64,000 nucleotides of DNA. It comes from Lunularia cruciata. Taxonomy: Eukaryota; Streptophyta; Marchantiopsida; Lunulariales; Lunulariaceae. Shown here piece after piece: positions 43,691 to 54,382 of the stretch. The first letter of the stretch is position 1, and the number at the start of each line of letters is the position of its first letter. The translations under genes and the position numbers were made by a program. The stretch spans positions 24,134,608 through 24,198,607 of the forward strand of contig OX419762.1 in assembly GCA_948567375.1 (NCBI GenBank), given 5' to 3'. The notes under the pieces were generated by a model. The model had not been told where the DNA came from and ran no database searches. It was given only the letters and a program-made list of their open reading frames with translations.

Positions 43691-44748
43691 TGAGCATGGG
43701 CTACTTGGATTACACCCTTGGTCCACTTGGGATGCAGCTAGAGGATGTGTGGAGCTTGCAGCTAGAGTGGAGGGAGTTTTTCACACAGAGGTAAGGACCT
43801 CGAGTGGTCGAGAGCATGACACTATTGCTCCCAAGGGCCCAATGTAGCAGCCAATCAGTACGTCTTCCACTCCTACTACAGTTATAGAGGATACTTGGGA
43901 GCCAGATCTTGGACCCAAGCTTACTAGAGAGGAAAGATGGAGTGTTTGGATGTTCTTGAGGAGCCACACAAGTTGTTTTGCCTTCAATATGAAGGATTTG
44001 GGTGCTCTGAAGTGACCTGGTATATGGATTGAGTTGACTAGTGATACACCCATTTTCCAACGTCCTTATTGATATAGTGAGATGGAGAGAACATTGATTC
44101 ATAGCCGGAGTAGTGACCTTTTTGAGGTTGGTTTGGTGGAGATTTCACATGTAGAGTATGCATCAGCAACAATGATGCTAGCCAAGAAAGATATGCATGG
44201 AAACTACACAGATAGGCAGATGTGTGGAGATTACCGTCCTATCAATCGACAAACCAGGGCTGAGTGGTATGCCATGCCTACACCAGAGGAGATTTTTGAT
44301 GCGAGTGGGCATGCAAATACTTCAATACTTTGGATCTTTGAGCAGGATATCATCAGTTGCCGATCAAGGAGGGAGATAAGTCGAAGACATCATTTTGGGC
44401 TATTGATCCGCACGGCAAGGATGTGTTATATCAATGGAGGTCTTACCATTTGGGTTGAAGAATCCTCCTGCTGAGTTCCAGAGGGTCATGGATAGGATCC
44501 TAGCTGGATTGGATTTTGCTTGGTGCTATATTGATGATATTTTGGTCTATAGCACTACTGTGGAGGAGCATGAGAGATGGTTGTTGGAGGTGTTTGAGAG
44601 GTTGAGATCTCATGGACTCAAATTACATCCTAGGAAGTGTAGGTTCTTCCACGAGCAGGTTGAGTATTTGGGTCACACTATCTACCCCGGAGGACTTGGT
44701 GTTCAGCAGACCAAGGTGGAGGCTATTGCACGTATTCCTCAGCCTCGG
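43691..44748 (+). pseudogene. RT: Linker and reverse transcriptase of D3 (truncated)
   Basis: Linker VHPSEHGLLGLHPWSTWDAARG, then the RT: MMLAKKDMHGNYTDRQMCGDYRPIN, AMPTPEEIFDASGHA, frame change, FGLKNPPAEFQRVMDRIL, catalytic box YIDDILVYSTT (about 44525-44560), RSHGLKLHPRKCRFFHEQVEYLGH and VQQTKVEAIARIP. At 44748 the sequence switches, without any LTR edge, to minus-strand Gag of a T element. RNase H, integrase and PHD finger of D3 are therefore missing. The YIDD aspartates are present. Confidence 0.88.
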
Positions 44749-47032
44749 CTTAGATCAGACCCTTTACTTTGGATCGGATGTCCGCCAGAAAAACTGGAGA
44801 CTTAGTCTTCGTCTCCTCTTCCAAACTCAGTTCCCGAATTTTGAGTAGTGCCTCCTTTAGTTCTTTCTGTAAGGCTTTAGCTTTAGCTTTTGCAAGGATC
44901 TTTTTCTCCTTAGCAGAAAGAATTGCTTTTAGGCGCAGTCTTTTTGCCTTTCTTGAAGACGACAAGGTCATACTCAGTTCTTTGGAATCACGCTTCTTCT
45001 TACTAGAGCGTGTCTCAACCTTCAAAATTTCAAGGTCCAGCCATTCTCCTTCTAAGGCCGGACTCCTTTCTTGAGGTCTTTCTTCCTCAAGGGTAATGCA
45101 ATTTACATTTATATCCCCCTTTGGCTGAAGTGCTGCACGCTCAGCGGGGGTCTGTACATACTTTACAGGCGGCTTTGGGTTTGGTGGGTGAGGACATTGG
45201 TTGCCCATATGCCATTATCCTTTACAATTTCCGCACAAGGGAATGTACCCAATTTGCCTTCTTGGCTTGGGACAATTTGGAGACCAATGTCCCATCGAGC
45301 CACAATTATAACAGGCTCTAGGTGCAACATTCTGAGGCCGATTTTAGTTGGTCTTCGTGGGGGAGCATTTGGGTTATACTCCCTAGGTCCATACCTCAGA
45401 CCTTGATACGATGTGCTTGCTTGAGGCTGTACTTCCTGCGTTTGGTACACAACCTCTTTGTCCTCGTCTTGGTTCCATCCTAGAACCCAATCAATTTGTT
45501 GCACCGGGAATGCATTACGAGTATTGCATTCCGTGTTGGCATGGCCTGATTTGCCACATGCGGTGCACCATACATTAGATCTTCCAAAAGCTGGGGCCTT
45601 CCTTTGATCCTTTGCCCCAATCATCTGGATCTTGAAATCCAAAAACTCCTTGATGAGGGCATCCAGCTTGGTATCCGCCTTATGTACACTCTTGGCTAGA
45701 GGAGTCACTGGTTTCTTGCCTCCACGTCTACTTCTGACTCATCTTGGCTTTGATTCTTCTTTGGATTCCAAAGAAGAGCTTGAAGATGTAGAGGATTTGT
45801 CCAAAGAAGAGGAGGTGCTACGCAAAGCTCTCCTTCTGGGCTTCTTGCCTTTCTTCTCCCGATTTCTCTGGTTACCGGCAGAGTGAGAGTGTGCCGCTTC
45901 ATAACGAGCGATATGTTTGAGTACTTTTTCCAGTGAAATTACATTCCTCTCCTTGGCAAAGATTCGTATCTTTGGTGAAAGGCCCCCGAGGAACCAGGTA
46001 ATGGCTTGGGCATTGGAGTAACCCACCACCCCCGATCGCTTGGGAACTCGGTTCAACAATGCCATGAACCGCTCAGAGTATTCTCTCAACTTCTCCTTTT
46101 GCCTCGATCCAAATTGTTGAGTGCCGCAAAGACACTTGTGTCATAGTCAACCTCCCGGAATCGTTCTAGGAAGTTGTTTCTCAAGTCTGTCCAATCCACT
46201 GGTACAAACCCCTTCTGGGTCACATGGGTGTACCAACTCTGAGCTTTCTTGCAGAGCAAACTTGGGAAAATTCTCAGTCGATCCGCCGAGTCATGCTCCT
46301 TGTTAGCAAAGGAGATGACTTTGAATTCTTTGATGAATTCATCGGGGTCTTCGTCTTGTTCTGTCCCCTTGTACTTCTGATAGGCGTGTCGGGTGATAGG
46401 CAGCAAAGTCATTGTTTGATGCACTAGGATTGGCTGAGGTGGTGTTGAACTTGACGGAACTAAAAGATTGGCTGGTATTGACGTCGTGTTGTCAGCCCAG
46501 GGATTCCAATTTGTCAAATTCAAGGTGGGGTCTTCCTCAACAATTTCTGCTATGAGGGTGTCAACTTCAACCCAAGTGGAAGATTCAAGATCAACACCTT
46601 CAATTGGTTCTTCAAACTTCCTTCGGGACAACCGAGGAATCGTTTGTAGAAGATGTTGACACTCGTCTTCAGTAAGTGTTCGTGCTGTCTTTTCTCAAAC
46701 AAAGTTCTTCAAGGAAACAACTTCCTTTACAGCTCTAGGGGAAGTTGGTGTATTGGGCCGCAATGCATATGTTTGCCCACTTGATTCTTTCTTCTTCTTG
46801 GAAGAAGAGGGAGATGCAAAGTAGCCTTGCCAACTGCCTTTGCATTTCTTGTGATCGAGTTCTCGCAAGGCTTCTTGCACTTCGTGAAGGAGTTGAAAAT
46901 CCAACACTTCTTGTTCAGTTTTGTCAACGAGGGATGGGGCGTTCAGAGGTTCGTCTTCTTCACGCTGAAGTGCTTGTCTTCAAGCTCTCTCTTCCCGTTG
47001 TTCTCTTGATGCAAACATTCATATTGCGTTGA
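44749..47032 (-). pseudogene. gag: Gag of T element F
   Basis: Minus-strand Gag in one main frame from about 46990. N-terminal: LDFQLLHEVQEALRELDHKKC, a TGA at 46695, then LTEDECQHLLQTIPR, an acidic stretch, and the gag core RHAYQKYKGTEQDEDPDEFIKEF, FPSLLCKKAQSWYTHVTQKG, WTDLRNNFLERFRE (46631-46086), REYSERFMALLNRVPKRS, FLGGLSPKIRIFAKE (46089-45739). Zinc knuckle CTACGKSGHANTEC (about 45570-45525); more knuckles follow in a shifted frame near 45310-45200. The last part (45208-44750) is Lys/Glu-rich coiled coil: ILSAKEKKILAKAKAKALQKELKEALLK. It ends at 44749 in the junction with D3. No pol follows. Confidence 0.88.
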
Positions 47033-47082
47033 TACCAAGTTTCCAATTTGGCTTTGTATTCTTACACTTCTGAGATTCGTAT

Positions 47083-47105
47083 CCCCGGCAGCGGCACAAA
47101 AAATC
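47083..47105 (-). other. Primer-binding site of element F, tRNA-Asp type
   Basis: Minus strand TTGTGCCGCTGCCGGGGAT just after the LTR end. Compared with the tRNA-Asp primer site TGGCGCCGTTGCCGGGGA it keeps CCGGGGA and most of the rest. It proves that the LTR at 47108-50889 serves as 5' LTR for the gag on its left. Confidence 0.8.
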
Positions 47106-47890
47106 ATTTGACAACCCGGCAAATTTTGCTTTTGCAGTAATCGGGTAAGTAAACTTTGTTCCCGCAGAGATACGAGTCAGAAATGTCCAAATACAAAGTC
47201 AAACAGTAACATGTAGTTCTTATTGGTTGCGTCTTTAATCTCTCAGGTAGAAACCACACCCAAAAGAGAGTAACAAGCATTGACTCGCAGTCTTGTCACA
47301 AATTAACACTCCTTAATCACAAATCCATCAAATATTTCCCAACAATCTTGATTGTGATGATTAAGGCTCTCCCAAAAATAGCACTTCATTGCAAAATGAC
47401 TTTGCCTCAAAATTGTGTTCCACCCCTCCACTGAAGGCACAACTTCCTTGATCAAAATTGCTTCACATCAATGTACTCACAAATGTAGAATACTACCAAC
47501 ACTACAATTGCTCTCAGATCTGTCAAGGCATTGCTCCGATTGCACTTCACTCAGGATCAAACACACAGAATGAAGATCAAGGCTGTGGAATCCAACATCC
47601 AACAAGCACACTGACTTGCATTTTGAATTTCTCCAAACACTCACAAACACACTTGCAAAGCTGATACTCGAAATCAAGCTCAAGCAACGAGCACTGCTTC
47701 ACAACACTTTGCTTATCTATTCTCAAAATTATGAGCACTGAACAACATTTCTCTATGAATGTCACTCTTAAGTAGTGAATCAATTGACAATTCTAACAAC
47801 TATACCGTTCTACAACAACTGTTCTAACCTGCAGATCCGAAATGACGATGCACCACTTCATAACTGCGTCTTCAAATCTCAAATCTGAAA

Positions 47891-50465
47891 CTACTCCGAT
47901 CCGATGTCTACTTCTTCCTTGGCTTTCAAACCCAAACCCGAAGTAAATTTACTTCCTACTACTCTAACCTCGGGTTTCATATCTTCTACGTCTTCTACCA
48001 ATTCCAACAATTCTCTTTTGTGATCTGAAATTCCACTAGTGGGTAATCTATCTAACTCCTTATCTCCCGACCCACTGTTCTGTAATGTCTCCATCGGTAA
48101 CTCCAAAGACATTTGTACTCCTATGTTATCTACTTGGGTTTTGCTTCAACATCTTTCCAAAGCTTTTCTATCTCTATTTTCAGTAAGTCTAGTCTAATTG
48201 AAATGTTATCTTCTACTTCTAATATTTTCTTGTCTACACGAGTTCTTAACTTGATCAACAAAGCATTCATATCAGTGTCTTTTGCCTGTCTTTGCCTCGT
48301 CTCCTGCACCAACAATTTCAACTCGTGCAGTCTCGTCTCTTCAATTCGAATGCTGGCCTCTGTACCAACATTGCATTCATTTGGAGGACAATCTCCTTTA
48401 TCGGCTCCAATCTTGTCTTCCTTTCTCATTCCCAATCTGCAAGCCAGTCCTCTCTGTACATCGCCAACTCCTCCTCAAATTTGGCTTTCATCGTCTCCTT
48501 CTCCTTCTCCTTCTGTACTACCTTCTCCTCCTGATTACGAAGTTATTCTTGTAATTGATCTTTTTCTCTGTATTGTGCCGCCAACTCTCGTTGCCAGAGT
48601 CGCTTCTTCTCTTCCATACTCTCCATCACTCTATCAAGCTCTTGATCCTTTGCTGCTACTCTCGCCATAGCATGGATAACTTCTACTCTTGAATCAGCAA
48701 ATTGCTGCTTCAAGATCTCGTATTCAGCTACTTGTCTCTCCCTTGCTATGTCACTCTTCTTCACAAGCTCCTCTTGATAGCTCACTTCTCTCTTTAGGTC
48801 TTCAATTACCTGACTTCTCTCTACTGCCTCCGCTCGTAGTACTTCCCTTTCCTCCTCACCTTGGGTTACACTCTTCTTCAACTCCGAGTTCTCTTCGTCT
48901 AGTCGCGCTAACACCTGCAACACAGTCTTCACCTCTGGACATGTTGATTGCATCTCCCTCTTCGTGTGCTCCAACTTCACCAATAATGGACACACAATTT
49001 CCTGCAGGTACTCCACTCCATTTCTTGCAACTACTTCTTCCTGCATAGAAATCTCCTTCCCTACCTCTTCTTCACCTGATACTTGCCTTCTCCTTTGCAG
49101 TCTTCGTATCGGAATTGACGCCTCACTACTCGAGCTTTCTCCAACCTCTTCCTTCACTTTACTCGGCCCCGCTTCACACTTCGCCTTACGTCTTGAGCAA
49201 ACTCCTCGCTATACTGCGATCTTCCTTTCCTTGGGCACAGTTACTTTGTCCTCCAACTGTGTGTTGTCTTTGGCCTCCATCTCAGCATGCACTTCTTCTT
49301 CCTTGTATTTGTCAGCTGCTGGCGCCAATGTCATCTCTCCCACTTCATCACTATCGCTGCTCATATCTCCATTATGCAACGTTAGCTCAGGCTCCTCCTC
49401 ATGTTCCGAGTCTTTTGTTTTGTGCTTGGCATCTCCTTTTGAGTCCTCATCCTCCGACTCAATTACCATCATACTTTGCCTCGGGTTACTTCTCTGCATC
49501 TTCCAAGGTTTCTTGATATCTTTGGCTTCACCTTGCCGACCTCTCTTCTTCATAGGGGTACTCACTACGACCTCCATGTTCTTCCTTGTCTTTTTGTAGT
49601 AGTCGTGGGTGGTCCTGATCTGCAAAATGTATTGCTGCTCCTTGACATCGACCTCCCTTCTTAAGTTGGGATGGAAATGAGACACCATTCTGCTTTGCTC
49701 CGCCAAATTGAGCAAATTCAACCCAAGGTAAAAATGTGCTACAAATGGCACAATGTAGTGTGATGGCGACTTATCCCGCAAATTCCACACCATTTGTCTC
49801 GTCCTCCCATGGAAGCACCTTGCCCAATTAATAGGCTCTCCTGCAAACAACTTATGGAAGAACATTGCTTGGTGTTTCATCACATAAGTTGTTCTCTTTG
49901 GCTTCAAGATTGCCAGGAGAGCACTCACGATCCCTCTCTTCACAGGGTCTTTGTAGCTCTCAACCTTATACCCATTCTTCGTCCATTTTGACAAGAAGGC
50001 ATCTCTCATCTCCTGGGTCTCTTGAGCTATCTCTCTCTTTCCCAACAACATGGCTCCCTGCTCCAAGCGTGCTCCCTTCCCGAGTACAAGTCTCCAATCT
50101 GACTCTGTCCATCGAGCCAGATTTCCTCTCTTCCCTTCTTCCTTGGGTCCATCGAGACACTTACTCTCGATGATTTCTGTCATGAATACTAGAAAACTTA
50201 CATTCTAGTTCCATGCTAGAAATGTGATCCAAAGTCGGCTCAAGACTTTGATCCTTGCTATTAGGTCTAACCTCCAAATTGCATGATTTCTCATTGCAAA
50301 TTCGGAGTTCTTCTTCCCTCCTCCCATCTCTTCTACCTTCTCACTCTCTCTCGGTTTCACTCTTGCGACTTCTCCCTTGTGCACTAACACGATCCCAACT
50401 CTATTTCCTTTTCCTTGATCACCTGCAAGACGACTCCTCAATGGCGAAGGAAAATTGCTTGACAT
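47891..50465 (-). pseudogene. LTR-encoded ORF of family T (best copy, LTR E/F)
   Basis: From ATG 50465 (MSSNFPSPLRSRLAGD), 28 bp downstream of the TATA box, in one frame down to about 48543 with only two or three stops. Blocks: SEFAMRNHAIWRLDLIARIKVLSRL, FLAWN, TAG, NVSF; a 324-residue open stretch 50183-49209 with NLARWTESDWRLVLGKGARL, NGYKVESYKDPVKRG, LKPKRTTYVMKHQAMFFHKL, INWARCFHGRTRQMVWNLRD, HYIVPFVAHFYLGLNLLN, VSHFHPNLRREVDVKEQQY; an acidic Ser/Asp/Glu-rich linker; then 204 residues (49157-48543) with NGVEYLQEIVCPLLVKLEHT and a long coiled coil. The C-terminal part (48435-47891) is frameshifted and ends LKAKEEVDIGSE. About 850 codons in all. Family unknown; the fold of the first 300 residues (aromatic, His-rich) does not match any retrotransposon protein I know. 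Confidence 0.8.
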
Positions 50466-50482
50466 TTTGTCGTTGCAAGTTT

Positions 50483-50494
50483 GATTTTTATAGA
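50483..50494 (-). promoter_or_regulatory. TATA box in T LTR
   Basis: Minus strand CTCTATAAAAATC, also in the copies at 56621 and 61170. The ATG of the LTR ORF follows 28 bp downstream, so the start of transcription and translation nearly coincide and the ORF lies in the R-U5 part of the LTR. Confidence 0.65.
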
Positions 50495-50742
50495 GTTGCG
50501 CTTCTTCATCTTCCGTCACTTTGAGTTCCTACCAAGAAATCACACCCCCGGCATGCACCTGTCATTGTCAATCAACCTTCACGCGTATGGGACGCCAGTT
50601 TTCAAATGGCCCCTTCTTGAATTTCTCACCCCGACAAAAGGTTGCTAGACTGTCTTCGCCTTGGGTTGAGCTCTTCCTGATCCAAAGACCATTTACTTTG
50701 GGTTGTATGTTGATAAGGCATTTTTGAGTAATTCGCCTTATG

Positions 50743-50766
50743 ACCCAAAGTCACTTTACTTTGGGT
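50743..50766 (-). promoter_or_regulatory. Conserved U3 palindrome ACCCAAAGT...ACTTTGGGT
   Basis: Nine-base arms ACCCAAAGT (50743) and ACTTTGGGT (50758) with a six-base loop CACTTT. The same hairpin is intact at 56880-56903 and 61428-61451, and there is a degraded form at about 6069-6093. It sits roughly 125-150 bp from the LTR start, in U3. A dimeric factor site or terminator-like hairpin are possibilities; only the conservation is seen. Confidence 0.55.
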
Positions 50767-50889
50767 TTCCCCCCCACCCCCCCCCCCCCCAAGACTCTTT
50801 TCTTCGCCTTCTTTGGCCATTCCGGCACAATCCGACTTCTCTATACACTTCTCCTTTATTTTGAAAAAACAAAAAATGTGGGCACCATA

Positions 50890-50905
50890 TACCCCCTCCC
50901 TTAAA
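50890..50905 (-). other. Polypurine tract of element E
   Basis: Minus strand TTTAAGGGAGGGGGTA immediately before the LTR start. Comparable tracts lie at 19664 and 61565. Confidence 0.85.
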
Positions 50906-52260
50906 TGTGAGCGCCCCCGCTAACATAGATCTTGGGTGTTTTAGAAACTTCCGAGCCTATGGTCCAATATTTCCAAACTCTCCACCCGTTTACTCGAGTG
51001 GCAAAAGGATTACCTTCCAAGTCTATAAGCTGCAAGGACCCATTTTTGTAAAGATGAAGAACTCAAAGGGACCCATCCATCTCAAATGACACTTGCCTGG
51101 AAAAAATATTCAGCGATTGTCATATAACAAAACCATATCTCCTTCTCTTACAATCACAGGCATGATTCTCTTATCGTGCCTGACTTTCCTCTGTGCTTGT
51201 ACTTCTTTTGTGGTTTGCATTGCATCATCTCTTTCTCTTCTAACCACATCAGTTGATGAATCCAAAGATCCTGACTTTCTTATTCCGACATTTGTTCTTT
51301 GCAAAGAACCCGATATGTCAGAACTTCAAATTCAACTAGCAGTATGGGATGCAAGCCATATGTCAAGAAGTATGGAGTTTGTTTGGTTGTAATCTTCTCT
51401 ATCGTTCGATATGCCCACAACACAGCTGGTAATTTTGTATCCCAGTCATAGGCATAATTGATAGTCACCTTATTCAAAATTTTACAAAGTAACCCGTTCG
51501 CTTTTTCCATTAAGCCATTTGCTTTTGGGTTATAAGGAGTCGTCTTCCGATGTTTAATCTGAAAGTACTTGGTTAACGCCTCTATTACAGAGTTCAAAAA
51601 ATATGTTCCTTGGTCACTGACCAATTCCAAAGGACACCCATATCGGGAGATGATGTTTTGAAAGAAGAATTCTGCCACAGTTTCAGCATCATCTTTACGA
51701 GTTGCTTCAGCTTTGACCATCTTGGTAGCATAGTCAGTGCAAACTAAAATGTATCGCTTCCTTGTGACTCGGGTCACTGGTTGAATGGGACCCACAAAAT
51801 CAATCCCTCATTTCTCAAATGGGGCCAAAGGCAAAATTGGTCTCAAAGGCCATTGAGAAGCAACCGTTGGCTTCCCCGTTCTCTGACAAGCATCACAGCT
51901 TTGGATATGAGCATGCAAGTCTTTGTACATTGTAGGCCACCAATACCCTGCCAAAAGAATTTTCTTTACAGTATTCTTCAGAGCATAGTGTCCTCCCGAT
52001 GCTTTAGAGTGTAGGGATTCAATCACTCCTCCTACTTTGTATGACTCCAAGCATCGCCGAAGTACTTCGTCTTCACCCATCTTAAATAAAATGTTGTGTT
52101 TAAGCTGGTACAGCCCCATTTTCCTGAGAAAGACTGCCCGCTGTTCCGGGTCCATCCCCTTAGGACAATGGAGAGTATTCAGACAATTATATTCAGCTGC
52201 ATACCTCATACTTCGCATTGCTGATAAGTGATACAACTCTTTGTCAGGGAACCAATTGTC
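50906..52260 (-). pseudogene. IN: Integrase of T element E
   Basis: Zinc-binding: SKASGGHYALKNTVKK, GYWWPTMYKDLHAH, CDACQRTGKP (52236-51808). Core: GIDFVGPIQPVT (first Asp, across a TGA at 51807), LVCTDYATKMVKAEA, LELVSDQGTYF (second Asp), YNPKANGLMEKANGLLCK (Glu), YAYDWDTKLPAVLWAYRT and PYFLTYGLHPIL (51795-51280). C-terminal: RHDKRIMPVIVREGDMVLLYDNR (to 51110), then a decayed tail with LHLRWMGP-type sequence to the polypurine tract. DDE residues are all readable. No added C-terminal domain. Very similar to elements A and I, element E being the best preserved. Confidence 0.92.
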
Positions 52261-53560
52261 AATTTCCCACTATTGGTCTTGAGTTTCTAACCTGGACAAG
52301 AAGTCCGCATTCAAATGCAAATCTCTCTTCCTTAGTTGTACAGTATACATTAACTCTTGTAACAACAAGATCCATCTTGCAATTTGTCCCGATAAATCTG
52401 CCTTCTTGACCAAGTGTTGCAATGCATAATGGTCCACATAGAAGACAAACTCATATCCCAACAAATAATGATGAAATTTCTTGTAGGCATACATCATTCC
52501 AAGTGCTTCTCTTTCAGTCATAGAATAATTCTTTTCAGAAATTGAAAGTTGTTGGCTGGCATAATACACCGGGTAGTCCTTCTTCTTCTTGTCCTTTTGA
52601 CTTAAGACGACTCCGATGGCCATGGACAAAGTGTCCACATATACATGAAAAGGGACGTCCCAATTTGGGGCCCTCATAACTGGTGCTTCAACCAACTTCT
52701 TCTTCAACACCTGGAAAGCTTCTTCTTGATTTGCTTCCCACAGATAGTCTTCGGATTTCTTCAAAAGCTTTGTAAGTGGTGCTGCCAACACTGCATAGTT
52801 TGACACAAAGCGTCTGCAATATTCGACATGTCCCAAGAAGGCTCTTAGCACCCGGATGTTCTTCGGGGATTCCAAAGCTGCGATTATCTTAACCTTCTCA
52901 ACATCAACTTCAATTCCTCGGCTTGACACCCGATGCCCCAAAAGAATTCCCTCCTTCATTGCAAAGAAGCATTTCTCCGGGTGTAATGACAAGCCAGCAA
53001 AACGACACCTTTCAAATGTTTGGCGAAGGTAATCTAAATGTACATCTCTTTGAGCAAACACACAAAAGTCATCAATAAAAACTTCCACAAATTTGCACAG
53101 GAAATCTTTGAAGATTGAATTCATCATCCGCTGGAAAATAGCGGGAGCATTACACAACCCAAAGGGCATTTGATTATAAGCAAAAGTGCCCCAATTGGTC
53201 TTGAATGTAGTTTTATCCTTGTCTTCTTCTCGGATGGATACCTAATTGTACCCTAAAAATCCATCAAGAAAACTATAACAAGAATGCCTAGCTACTTGAT
53301 CTAAAATTGTATCGGTAAAAGGCAAGGGATGATGATCTTTCCTTGTGACTGCGTTCAACTTCCGGAAGTCTTGGCACACTTGGATCTTCCTTGTTTTCTT
53401 CTTTGGAACAATGACAATGGGGGAAACCCATTCAATGCTTAAGACAGGGAAGATGATTCCGGCTCCTAAGTACTTGTTGATTTCATCTTTCACCAAAAGC
53501 GAGTACTTCGGGTTCAGACGGTATTGTCACTGCCAAACTGGAACTGCACCTTCAACCAGA
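52261..53560 (-). pseudogene. RT: Reverse transcriptase and RNase H of T element E
   Basis: N-terminal RT (53496-53242): MVKDEINKYLGAGIIFPV, WVSPIVIVPKKKT, CQDFRKLNAVTRKDHHPLPF, CYSFLDGFLGYN. Stop at 53241, then INWGTFAYN and the 299-residue stretch 53169-52270: MPFGLCNAPAIFQRMMNSIF, FIDDFCVFAQRD (catalytic), LHPEKCFFAMKEGILLGH, LRAFLGHVEYCRRFV; RNase H: DVPFHVYVDTLSMAIGVVL, SMTEREALGMMYAYKKF, FYVDHYALQHLVKKADLS, LNADFLSRLETQDQ. FIDDF is the Tat/Athila signature. Stops are few, indicating a comparatively young copy. Confidence 0.93.
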
Positions 53561-54380
53561 TCAATCCGGTGTTCTCCAAATTCTTGTGGAATACCCGGCA
53601 TTTGATCAATAGACCAGGCAAATACATCCTGGAATTCTATAAACAAGGCAGTGTATCCTGCCAACTCATCCGAAGTAACTGTCTTTGAGATTTTTAAAAT
53701 TTTTCCTTCAGTTAATAAAACATCTTGACAGTCATTGGGGTTGATGACTCCTTCAACTGGCTTACTCGGCTTAATCCGAGGCGAGCTGCCATCAAACTCC
53801 CTTCCTCCAAGTCCGGTTCACCCGAGGTAAGGTCATATGGATCTTTGTCTTCAATATCCACCTCGTAGCATTCCAAGTAATTAACTTGGACTTCGTCTTT
53901 GGATTCATCCGAGGACAAAGACGATGAGTCTTTGGATTCGTCCTCCTCTTCTGACAAACTTGTTTCCCCCAGATGGGGAACCTTCGTCCAACTCACAGTC
54001 ACCAGCTTTTGATCATCGGATGAAATGTCCTTGAATCTTAACTTCTGCTAATGCCAATCCACTACAACTTGGGCACTGTACAACCAGGGTCTACCAATCA
54101 ACAGAGGGTAACTAGTCTTTGTCACTGGTTGCAACACGATATAATTCAACTTGAAGGGTACCCCTCCAAGGATCGTGGTAATGTTTGACAGCATGCCCAA
54201 AGGCCGTCTCCTAGTTTGGTCTGCAAACTTCAACACTCGGGGTGTTGGTTCAAACGTATGATACCCGAGTCAATTTGCAGTATCCTTGGTCATGACATTC
54301 ACACCGGACCTAGAGTCAATGGAATTGATGTGATCATGCACCTTGCAATCTCCGTGTCTACCTTGGGAGATCCCAAATCT
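53561..54380 (-). pseudogene. PR: Aspartic protease and acidic linker of T element E
   Basis: Protease at 54340-54048: IDSRSGVNVMTKD, where DSR stands at the catalytic DSG (the GGN-to-AGG change kills it), a stop, LGYHTFEPTPRVLKFADQTRR, LGMLSNITTILGGVPFKLNYIVLQP and the second segment LLIGRPWLYSAQVVVDW. VNVM after the active site is typical of Tat/Athila proteases. Then a Ser/Asp/Glu-rich linker (54002-53712), ETSLSEEEDESKDSSSLSSD, and sequence leading into the RT. The protease follows the gag zinc knuckles in the same order as expected. Confidence 0.85.
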
Positions 54381-54382
54381 TC

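Larger units (their letters stand above)
47108..50889 (-). repeat. Family-T LTR shared by elements E and F (3782 bp)
   Basis: The largest T LTR. Minus strand: begins TATGGTGCCCACATTTTTTG (TG mutated to TA) directly after polypurine tract AAGGGAGGGGGTA of element E, ends GCCGGGTTGTCAAA beside the primer site of element F. One LTR therefore acts as 3' LTR of E (RT/IN at 51110-53530) and 5' LTR of F (gag at 44749-47032), both on the minus strand. It carries the longest LTR ORF and a TATA box. A C-run, C7-A-C14, at about 50769-50790 is not in the other LTR copies (six Cs at 56909). Confidence 0.9.

Noticed and set aside
48964-49599. 211-codon plus-strand Ser/Cys-rich open frame
   Set aside because: Antisense of the acidic linker and block of the LTR ORF, which is conserved in several copies on the other strand.
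49209-50183. Gag of element E or an ORF between integrase and 3' LTR
   Set aside because: The polypurine tract lies before it (50890) and the same ORF is inside a TSD-flanked solo LTR; the true gag with CCHC knuckles is at 54383-55330 and 44749-47032.
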